DNA of 5,071 bases, from positions 1 through 5,071 of the forward strand of contig PBWY01000028.1 of NCBI GenBank assembly GCA_002727395.1, written 5' to 3'. The stretch comes from Rhodospirillales bacterium. GTDB taxonomy: Bacteria > Pseudomonadota > Alphaproteobacteria > MPNO01 > UBA2964. Shown in pieces: positions 1 to 5,071 of this stretch; position 1 is the first letter of the stretch; every line of letters starts with the position of its first letter. The notes under the pieces were generated by a model. That model was not told the DNA's origin, made no database searches, and worked only from the letters and a program-made list of their open reading frames with translations. The translations under genes and the position numbers were made by a program.

Positions 1-533
1 TGGGCACGGACCCCAGTCATCGCATTCCCATAATAGTCAATATAAATAATAGAGTTAAGGTCATCAGGCCAGTCAATACCCGCGAGACTTTCTAATGCCA
101 ATGTCTTCCATTCAAAACTTTTCCCGGTTGCAATCTTAGCAGCTATTGGCGCAAATAGGTCACGGCCGTGAAAACTTGTTGATAGTTTATCCGGACGCCA
201 CTTAATTTCTTTGGCGGAGACATTAAGGCCCCTTCTTAATACAATTGAAAGAACCCCATTATCTGGTCCAATAAATATTTTTCCATCAACATCAAGTACA
301 ATTGGAAGACGATCGCTTCCAACCCCTGGGTCGATAATACAAAGAAATATTGAATTTTTTGGGAAGTCCCTCTCTAGGGCTGCAAGAATGTATGCAGATT
401 CTTTGGGCTGAAAAATTGGTGCATCGGAGAGTAGATTTATTATAATTTCGTCGGGAGCATGTTGAGCTAAAACAGAATTGAGCTGCCCGAGATATGGGCC
501 GTCCCCTCCAAAATCTGTAAATAGTGCAATCAT
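1..533 (-). CDS. SAM hydroxide adenosyltransferase (SAM hydrolase, DUF62 family), C-terminus cut off by window edge
   Basis: Reading the minus strand from the ATG at 533-531 gives 177 uninterrupted codons that run off the left edge. Family motifs appear in order: TDFG (residues 6-9), DPGVG (68-72) followed by R75, GPDNG (89-93), SFHGRD (120-125), and IDYYGNAMT (165-173), which resembles the end of the N-terminal domain. Characterised family members hydrolyse S-adenosylmethionine to adenosine and methionine using an Asp-Arg-His triad; D68, R75 and H122 fit it. The DPGVG segment with that triad argues for hydrolase rather than true fluorinase or chlorinase, which differ there, although automated annotation often uses the halogenase name. 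Full-length members are about 250-300 aa, so the small C-terminal domain is probably outside the window. An in-frame stop (TAA, plus positions 543-545) four codons upstream excludes a longer start. No Shine-Dalgarno is visible. The gene is divergent from ribF, probably cytoplasmic, and has no evident pathway partner here. Confidence 0.9.
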   Translation of the reverse strand, partial: MIALFTDFGGDGPYLGQLNSVLAQHAPDEIIINLLSDAPIFQPKESAYILAALERDFPKNSIFLCIIDPGVGSDRLPIVLDVDGKIFIGPDNGVLSIVLRRGLNVSAKEIKWRPDKLSTSFHGRDLFAPIAAKIATGKSFEWKTLALESLAGIDWPDDLNSIIYIDYYGNAMTGVRA

Positions 534-539
534 GTTTAG

Positions 540-548
540 ATTTTAACA
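540..548 (-). promoter_or_regulatory. Candidate extended -10 promoter for the SAM hydrolase gene (leaderless geometry)
   Basis: On the minus strand these bases read TGTTAAAAT, a TGn extension plus TAAAAT, five of six matches to TATAAT. If its last T is at -7, +1 falls on position 533, the A of the ATG. That would give a leaderless mRNA and fits the absence of a Shine-Dalgarno. There is no good -35 box 16-18 bp upstream. AT-rich DNA yields such matches by chance, so this is an inference from position and sequence only. Confidence 0.35.
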
Positions 549-556
549 TCTATTTG

Positions 557-576
557 CTTTAGATAAAATTCTAAAG
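557..576. repeat. Perfect 7-bp inverted repeat, CTTTAGA-N6-TCTAAAG
   Basis: The arms 557-563 and 570-576 are exact reverse complements around a 6-base AT spacer. The same TTTAGAT half-site recurs in direct orientation at 535-541, 23 bp from its copy at 558-564. Relative to the candidate minus-strand start point at 533, the dyad spans about -24 to -43, centred near -33, where a regulator could replace or block -35 contacts. It could also be a weak hairpin or chance in AT-rich DNA. No known operator is recognised. Confidence 0.35.
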
Positions 577-669
577 ATATTTTTATAGTTAAATTTGAGT
601 TTTTTTATAAGTGACTGATTTTTGATACGAAAGATTTTGCAATAAGCTTTATTAAGAGGCTTGTTGACT

Positions 670-687
670 TGATGAGTGCTGATGAGT
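670..687 (+). repeat. Tandem TGATGAGT direct repeat upstream of ribF
   Basis: TGATGAGT occurs at 670-677 and again at 680-687, a 10-base period of about one helical turn. The repeat lies 15 bp before the chosen ribF start. The first copy supplies an ATG (672-674) opening a five-codon reading frame, M-S-A-D-E, that stops at TAG 687-689. The second copy supplies an ATG (682) in frame with RibF. A functional role is unproven. Confidence 0.4.
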
Positions 688-691
688 AGGA
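688..691 (+). promoter_or_regulatory. Weak Shine-Dalgarno for ribF
   Basis: AGGA lies 11 bases before the ATG at 703, a little further than ideal. No comparable motif precedes the alternative in-frame starts at 676 (GTG) or 682 (ATG), so this favours 703 together with the family N-terminus. Confidence 0.45.
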
Positions 692-702
692 AATCCGCAA
701 CC

Positions 703-1674
703 ATGCGAATTATAAAACAATATTTGAACTTATCTAGCTCCTGCAGAGGAGCTGCTGTTGCCCTGGGTAATTTTGATGGTATCCACATAGGCCATCAAAA
801 GGTTGTGAACGAAATAAAAAGAATTGCAGAAAATTTGAAAATACCATCCGCGGTTATGACGTTTGACCCACATCCTCGTCGTTTCTTTCAACCTTCGGCT
901 CCTCCATTGGAAATGACACCTACTCATGTAAAGTCACGTCACCTAAAATCATTAGGAGTGGATATTCATTATGTTATGCCATTTGATAAAACATTCGCTT
1001 CTCTAGTAGCTCAAGAATTCGTAGAAAAGGTTCTTGTCTCTGGATTGGGTGTGAGACATGTGGCAGCTGGTTATGATTTTGTTTTTGGCAAGGGTCGGAA
1101 GGGCGACATAGAATTTCTGAAAAAAAGTGGTGAAGGTTACGGTTTTGAAGTTACTCTCGTCCCCGCTGTGAAAACAGATAATGGCAAGGTATATTCTTCG
1201 ACAGTAATTCGTAAACATATTGTCGAAGGAAGGCCTCGTGAGGCGGCGGATAGTCTTGGAAGGGCATGGGAAATTGAAGGAGAAGTTGTCACAGGAGACC
1301 AAAGGGGACGGCAAATGGGTTTTCCTACTGCAAATGTCAATGCAGGAGTGTCTATAATGCCTAAACTTGGGGTCTATGCTGTTTGGGCGGGTGTACCAGA
1401 AGGAAAATTAACCAAATGGTACAAGGCTGTTGTCAATGTTGGACGCAGGCCAACATTTGACGGTGAAGGTGTTACAGTTGAGACACATTTATTTGACTAT
1501 TCTGGAGATCTGTATGGCAAGGTATTAAGGATTGCTTTTATCGACTTTATTCGCCCAGAGCTAAAATTTGACGGTTTAGCTTCTATCAAAGCACAAATTC
1601 TGGATGATTGTCGTGCGGCACAAGAAATACTTGACGAAGTGCCATTCAATGATATCACCGCGTCACTGAAATGA
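703..1674 (+). CDS. ribF: Bifunctional riboflavin kinase / FAD synthetase
   Basis: A cytoplasmic enzyme that phosphorylates riboflavin to FMN and then adenylylates FMN to FAD. With the 703 start it has 323 aa, about the usual length. The N-terminal FAD synthetase (nucleotidyltransferase) domain spans about residues 15-180: GNFDGIHIGH (22-31, with the HxGH nucleotide-binding motif), TFDPHPRRFF (53-62), AGYDFVFGKGRKGD (122-135) and SSTVIR (165-170). The C-terminal riboflavin kinase domain spans about 185-310: GDQRGRQMGFPTAN (198-211, containing the PTAN motif), NVGRRPTF (245-252) and VETHLFDY (259-266), whose E260 fits the catalytic glutamate. The frame stays open to a GTG at 676 and an ATG at 682, but alphaproteobacterial RibF typically begins MRI shortly before the GNFDG motif, matching 703. 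It is the first visible gene of the ribF-ileS-lspA run; ileS starts 19 nt after its stop. No FMN riboswitch is apparent. Confidence 0.95.
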   Translation: MRIIKQYLNLSSSCRGAAVALGNFDGIHIGHQKVVNEIKRIAENLKIPSAVMTFDPHPRRFFQPSAPPLEMTPTHVKSRHLKSLGVDIHYVMPFDKTFASLVAQEFVEKVLVSGLGVRHVAAGYDFVFGKGRKGDIEFLKKSGEGYGFEVTLVPAVKTDNGKVYSSTVIRKHIVEGRPREAADSLGRAWEIEGEVVTGDQRGRQMGFPTANVNAGVSIMPKLGVYAVWAGVPEGKLTKWYKAVVNVGRRPTFDGEGVTVETHLFDYSGDLYGKVLRIAFIDFIRPELKFDGLASIKAQILDDCRAAQEILDEVPFNDITASLK

Positions 1675-1681
1675 TTTTAGC

Positions 1682-1685
1682 AGGA
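1682..1685 (+). promoter_or_regulatory. Shine-Dalgarno for ileS
   Basis: AGGA sits in the short ribF-ileS gap, 8 bases before the ATG at 1694. The spacing is good and supports that start. Confidence 0.6.
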
Positions 1686-1693
1686 CATTTGGA

Positions 1694-4516
1694 ATGAGTG
1701 TTGATTATAAATCTACAGTCTTTTTGCCAACAACCGAATTTCCAATGCGGGGTTCATTGCCCGAGCGCGAACCCAGGACGCTGGAGCACTGGCGGAAAAT
1801 AGACCTCTATCGACGTCTCAGGGAAGATTCGATAGGTCGTGAAAAATTCATACTTCATGATGGCCCTCCTTATGCAAACGGAAATTTGCATATTGGTCAT
1901 GCTTTAAACAAAATATTGAAGGATGTAATTAATCGTTCACAACAAATGCTCGGTAAGGATGCCAACTATGTTCCGGGTTGGGATTGTCATGGGTTGCCAA
2001 TCGAATGGAAAATTGAGGAAAAATATCGTAAAGCAGGTAAAGACAAAGATGAGGTGCCGGTTGTTGACTTTCGGCGAGAATGTAGAGAATTTGCTGATCA
2101 CTGGATTAACATTCAGTCCGAAGAATTCCAGAGACTAGGAGTAATTGGGGATTGGGATAGCCCCTATACGACGATGGCGTATGCCGCTGAAGGGCGGATC
2201 GTAGGAGAACTAGGAAAATTTTTGCTTAATGGAGGGCTTTTTCGCGGAGAAAAACCGGTTATGTGGTCACCGGTCGAGAAGACGGCATTAGCAGAAGCAG
2301 AAGTGGAATATCATGACCATAAATCAACTCAAATTTGGGTTAGGTTTCCAATCATTTCTACCAAAATCCAATTATTAAAGAATTGCCAAGCCGTTATATG
2401 GACTACAACTCCTTGGACTATACCTGGCAACAGGGCAATCGCCTACGGGGATGAAATTGATTATTCTGTCGTGAAGGTCAAAACTCGGGGGGAGAATAAA
2501 CTTCTTAAAGAGGGTGATACATTATTGTTAGCCCAGTCTCTGGTGAAAAAGGTTATGGACTCCTGTCAAGTTAAAGATTTTGAAATAGTTGGGAGTGTCA
2601 AAGGGAGTGAGTTAAGCGGGACGCTTTGTAATCACCCTCTCAATGGTAAAGGCTATGACTTTAAGGTTCCATTTTTATCAGGAGCTCATGTTACTGAAGA
2701 TGATGGAACTGGGCTCGTTCATACGGCTCCAGGGCACGGGGTCGAAGATTTTATAGTAGGCCAAGAAAATGGAATAGAAGTACCGCGAACTGTTGAAGGC
2801 AATGGATGTTATTATTCTCATGTTCCAATTTTTGCTGGTCAACACGTTTATAAGGCAGATGGGCCAGTAATGGATGCTCTTATTGAAAACGAGGCTTTGA
2901 TTGCAAGTGATACTCTTGTCCATTCCTATCCTCATAGCTGGCGGTCAAAGGCGCCATTAATTTACCGGACTACTCCTCAGTGGTTTATCTCGATGGAGAC
3001 AAATAATTTACGTGAGACGGCCGTTAAGGCGATTGGTGAAACAAAATTCTATCCTGCGTCTGGACAGAATCGTTTACATGGAATGATTGAGAACCGGCCG
3101 GATTGGTGTGTATCCCGTCAACGTGCTTGGGGTGTTCCTATTACTGTTTTCGTAAATAAAGAGACTGGCGAACCCCTCAGAGATAACGAAGTAATGCACC
3201 GAATTGTCCAAGCTGTAACTACTGAAGGAGCAGATTGTTGGTTTACTAGTAATGCTTCGCGCTTTCTTGGTGATAATTATGATCCAGATCAATACGAACA
3301 AGTTTTCGATATTTTAGATGTTTGGTTTGATTCCGGGTCCACTCATAATTTTGTCCTCGAAGACCGGGAGGATCTAGAATGGCCAGCAACGCTTTATCTC
3401 GAGGGCTCTGACCAGCATCGAGGTTGGTTTCATTCATCGCTTTTGGAAGCATGTGGGACTCGTGGAGCGGCACCCTATAAGGGTGTCTTGACACACGGAT
3501 TTGTCCTTGCTGAGAAGGGCGTTAAAATGTCGAAATCCCAGGGCAATACTATTGCCCCCCAGGAAGTTATTAAAAATTTTGGTGCTGATATACTCAGAAT
3601 ATGGGTTGTGGCCTCTGATTATTCTGAAGATTTAAAAATAGGCCCGGAAATAATAAAACATCAATCGGACGCCTACCGTCGATTAAGAAATACATTCAGG
3701 TATCTTTTGGGAAACTTACATGGATTTGATAGCAAAGAGCAGGTCGATTATGATCAGATGCCGGAGTTAGAAAAATTTATATTACATCGTTTAGCCGAAT
3801 TAGATGTTTTGATTCGGGACTGTTGTTCCAAGTATGATTTCCATACTATGTTTATAGCACTACATAATTTTTGCGTAGTAGAATTATCTGCATTCTATTT
3901 TGATATTCGAAAAGATACTCTCTATTGTGACTCTTTTGATAGTATAGAGCGAAGAGCTGCTCGGACGGTTTTAGATCGACTATTTGTAACTCTTACAACA
4001 TGGCTTGCTCCTATTATACCCTTTACTGCTGAAGAGGCGTGGTTAACTCGATTTCCAAAAGAAGAAAAAAGTAGTAGCGTTCATCTCCAACAATTTGATG
4101 CTATTCCACCTAATTGGCGTGACGATGACTTGTCAAAAAAATGGCAATTTATTCGTAATTTGAGGAGGGTTGTAACAGGGGCTTTGGAGGTGGAAAGGGC
4201 AGAAAAACGTATAGGGTCTAGCCTTAGCGCCCAAGCAATAATTTATACTTCAAATGAATATAGAATCGCTCTTGAGGGTATTCATTTAGCAGATTTGTGT
4301 ATTACTTCTGCTGCGAGATTCGCAGATGGTGAGGCGCCGTTAGAAGCTTTTTCTATTTCAGATGTACCTGATGTAAAAGTTATAATAGCTCTTGCAGAGG
4401 GTCAGAAATGTAGTCGTTGTTGGAAAGTGCTACCGGAAGTAGGCACTTTTGCAACTCATATAGATCTTTGTAAACGATGTGCGGACGTCGTGGATGGCTT
4501 ATCGGCTCCCGATTAG
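1694..4516 (+). CDS. ileS: Isoleucyl-tRNA synthetase
   Basis: Class I aminoacyl-tRNA synthetase charging tRNA-Ile in the cytoplasm. At 940 aa it closely matches the usual bacterial length (E. coli about 938). The Rossmann core carries GPPYANGNLHIGH (57-69, HIGH at 66-69), PGWDCHGLPIE (94-104), WCVSRQRAWG (471-480), DVWFDSG (542-548), EGSDQHRGWF (570-579) and KMSKS (611-615). The inserted CP1 editing domain, roughly 190-400, has TTTPWTIPGN (237-246) and DGTGLVHTAPGHGVED (337-352), with the H348 and D352 positions expected for hydrolysis of mischarged Val-tRNA. A helical anticodon-binding region occupies roughly 690-850. The C-terminal zinc-binding motif is complete: C906, C909, C926 and C929. 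This architecture is the standard bacterial form; no truncation or missing catalytic residue was found. The ATG has a well-placed AGGA. The stop is 3 nt from lspA, so the two are almost certainly cotranscribed. Confidence 0.98.
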   Translation: MSVDYKSTVFLPTTEFPMRGSLPEREPRTLEHWRKIDLYRRLREDSIGREKFILHDGPPYANGNLHIGHALNKILKDVINRSQQMLGKDANYVPGWDCHGLPIEWKIEEKYRKAGKDKDEVPVVDFRRECREFADHWINIQSEEFQRLGVIGDWDSPYTTMAYAAEGRIVGELGKFLLNGGLFRGEKPVMWSPVEKTALAEAEVEYHDHKSTQIWVRFPIISTKIQLLKNCQAVIWTTTPWTIPGNRAIAYGDEIDYSVVKVKTRGENKLLKEGDTLLLAQSLVKKVMDSCQVKDFEIVGSVKGSELSGTLCNHPLNGKGYDFKVPFLSGAHVTEDDGTGLVHTAPGHGVEDFIVGQENGIEVPRTVEGNGCYYSHVPIFAGQHVYKADGPVMDALIENEALIASDTLVHSYPHSWRSKAPLIYRTTPQWFISMETNNLRETAVKAIGETKFYPASGQNRLHGMIENRPDWCVSRQRAWGVPITVFVNKETGEPLRDNEVMHRIVQAVTTEGADCWFTSNASRFLGDNYDPDQYEQVFDILDVWFDSGSTHNFVLEDREDLEWPATLYLEGSDQHRGWFHSSLLEACGTRGAAPYKGVLTHGFVLAEKGVKMSKSQGNTIAPQEVIKNFGADILRIWVVASDYSEDLKIGPEIIKHQSDAYRRLRNTFRYLLGNLHGFDSKEQVDYDQMPELEKFILHRLAELDVLIRDCCSKYDFHTMFIALHNFCVVELSAFYFDIRKDTLYCDSFDSIERRAARTVLDRLFVTLTTWLAPIIPFTAEEAWLTRFPKEEKSSSVHLQQFDAIPPNWRDDDLSKKWQFIRNLRRVVTGALEVERAEKRIGSSLSAQAIIYTSNEYRIALEGIHLADLCITSAARFADGEAPLEAFSISDVPDVKVIIALAEGQKCSRCWKVLPEVGTFATHIDLCKRCADVVDGLSAPD

Positions 4517-4519
4517 GCA

Positions 4520-5011
4520 ATGAAATCAAAAATTGACATCAATCCCAGGAATTTAGGAGATTTAGTTGTATTAATTACAATTTTTCTAGATCAACTGAGT
4601 AAATGGTGGGTTGTCAATCTAATGATGGTGCCTCCTAAAATCATTCAAGTTACTAGCTTCTTTGATCTTGTATTAGTTTATAATCGGGGAGTTAGCTTTG
4701 GGATATTTAATAATTCTCCGGATTGGGTGGGGGTAGTCTTGATTTGTTTTGCAATTTTGATTTCAATCGGACTGGCGTTTTGGATATGGCAGGCAGATGG
4801 AAAACTTCTATCCTGTGCTTTGGCCCTTGTTGTTGGTGGAGCTGTGGGTAATGTTTTAGATCGTATTCAGTTTGGTGCCGTTGTTGATTTTCTTGATTTT
4901 CATGTTTGGGGATGGCATTGGCCCGCATTTAACGTTGCGGACGCTGCCATAACTATAGGTGTTGTAATGTTGATTTTGGACTCTTTTAAACCTAAATCTA
5001 AAACTCTTTGA
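4520..5011 (+). CDS. lspA: Lipoprotein signal peptidase (signal peptidase II)
   Basis: Inner-membrane aspartyl protease that cleaves the signal peptide of diacylglyceryl-prolipoproteins just before the lipid-modified cysteine. At 163 aa it is of normal length. About four membrane segments are visible, near residues 12-33, 69-90, 96-113 and 140-156. Conserved motifs are DQLSK (24-28), NRGVSFG (55-61), GGAVGNVLDR (106-115), VVDFLDF (121-127) and FNVADAAIT (137-145). The invariant aspartates D114, D123 and D141 are all present. The structural literature places the catalytic dyad at the VVD and NxAD aspartates, while earlier mutagenesis stressed NxxD and NxAD. The VSFG form, in place of the commoner AAFG, is what I associate with alphaproteobacteria. 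The start lies 3 nt after the ileS stop without a good Shine-Dalgarno (only TAGG overlapping the stop), suggesting translational coupling. Later methionines (35, 36) would lose D24 and the first membrane segment. Confidence 0.97.
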   Translation: MKSKIDINPRNLGDLVVLITIFLDQLSKWWVVNLMMVPPKIIQVTSFFDLVLVYNRGVSFGIFNNSPDWVGVVLICFAILISIGLAFWIWQADGKLLSCALALVVGGAVGNVLDRIQFGAVVDFLDFHVWGWHWPAFNVADAAITIGVVMLILDSFKPKSKTL

Positions 5012-5029
5012 AACCAGTATTTAAACGGT

Positions 5030-5036
5030 AGGGAAG
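5030..5036 (+). promoter_or_regulatory. Shine-Dalgarno for the gene after lspA
   Basis: AGGGAAG lies 7 bases before an ATG at 5044. It is among the best-placed ribosome binding sites in the window and the main support for calling a gene there. Confidence 0.5.
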
Positions 5037-5043
5037 TTTTTTA

Positions 5044-5071
5044 ATGAAAAAGTTGAGCTTTTTTCCGTTCG
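5044..5071 (+). CDS. Start of an unidentified gene downstream of lspA, cut off by window edge
   Basis: Nine codons are visible (MKKLSFFPF). They begin 32 nt after the lspA stop with a purine-rich Shine-Dalgarno and no intervening terminator. Two lysines followed by mostly hydrophobic residues would suit the start of a signal peptide, but nine residues cannot establish this. In many alphaproteobacteria lspA is followed by a small DUF3035-type lipoprotein gene and then an M16 peptidase, so a lipoprotein is a reasonable guess from context only. The function is not assignable from this sequence. Confidence 0.5.

Larger units (their letters stand above)
534..702. other. AT-rich divergent intergenic region between the SAM hydrolase gene and ribF
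   Basis: This 169-bp gap must hold the start signals of both divergent genes unless one is read from elsewhere. It contains runs of A and T, the inverted repeat at 557-576 and the tandem repeat at 670-687. For ribF no convincing promoter stands out. TATAGT at 584-589 is a fair -10 match but has no -35 partner; TTGACT at 664-669 is a fair -35 match but has no -10 about 17 bp downstream. I see no riboswitch-like fold, tRNA or terminator. Confidence 0.6.

Noticed and set aside
211..411. Plus-strand 66-codon open frame opposite the SAM hydrolase gene
   Set aside because: The opposite strand carries DPGVG, GPDNG and other family motifs over the same bases, so this frame is a shadow.
1..533. Halogenase (fluorinase/chlorinase) function for the minus-strand gene
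   Set aside because: The DPGVG segment and the Asp-Arg-His set match the hydroxide adenosyltransferase group; true fluorinases have a different sequence at this place.
641..653. AATAA-GCT-TTATT short inverted repeat
   Set aside because: Five A/T-only pairs with a 3-base loop are expected by chance in this composition and do not make a terminator.
664..692. TTGACT at 664-669 as a -35 box for ribF
   Set aside because: The bases about 17 bp downstream (TAGGAA at 687-692) do not resemble a -10, and the start point would fall at about the ribF start codon.
577..702. FMN riboswitch upstream of ribF
   Set aside because: The leader is too short and AT-rich and lacks the G-rich conserved elements and stems of the RFN fold.
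1003..1340. Overlapping minus-strand open frames (103 and 67 codons) inside ribF
   Set aside because: They lie opposite a clear RibF coding sequence, overlap each other, have no recognisable motifs and no ribosome binding sites. They are antisense shadows.
2678..3494. Minus-strand open frames of 75-85 codons inside ileS
   Set aside because: All are antisense to intact IleS motifs, with implausible protein composition and mutual overlap.
703..5011. A novel multi-gene system in the ribF-ileS-lspA block
   Set aside because: Each gene has full family motifs and normal length, and the order is a common proteobacterial arrangement. Nothing is left over to support a new system.
5012..5043. Terminator after lspA
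   Set aside because: The T run near 5037-5042 is not preceded by a GC-rich hairpin, and a ribosome binding site and ATG follow at once.

Overview
The window looks like a housekeeping segment of an AT-rich alphaproteobacterial chromosome. The assignment rests on gene order, on the style of the LspA core (NRGVSFG, VVDFLDFHV, WHWPAFNVADAAIT) and on the IleS N-terminus. It is inference from remembered family patterns, not a database search. There are no insertion sequences, RNA genes, CRISPR arrays or other signs of transfer. Base and codon use look even across the window.

Layout: (1) positions 1-533, minus strand: the N-terminal 177 codons of a SAM hydroxide adenosyltransferase (SAM hydrolase, former DUF62), cut off by the left edge. 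(2) 534-702: an AT-rich divergent intergenic region. It holds a candidate extended -10 promoter whose geometry would make the minus-strand gene leaderless, a 7-bp perfect inverted repeat over that promoter's -35 position, and a tandem TGATGAGT repeat just before ribF. (3) 703-1674: ribF, bifunctional riboflavin kinase/FAD synthetase. (4) 1694-4516: ileS, isoleucyl-tRNA synthetase. (5) 4520-5011: lspA, lipoprotein signal peptidase. (6) 5044 to the right edge: the first codons of a further plus-strand gene of unknown identity.

ribF, ileS, lspA and the following start are separated by 19, 3 and 32 nt with no terminator between them, so they very probably form one operon. The ribF-ileS-lspA order is common in proteobacteria. 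The genes do not share a pathway: RibF makes FMN and FAD, IleS charges tRNA-Ile, and LspA removes lipoprotein signal peptides at the inner membrane. The linkage most likely reflects shared growth-related expression. The divergent SAM hydrolase would split S-adenosylmethionine to adenosine and methionine; no partner gene is visible.

I see no previously undescribed system here. All catalytic motifs I checked in the genes are intact. The points worth a second look are regulatory and lie mainly in the 534-702 gap.
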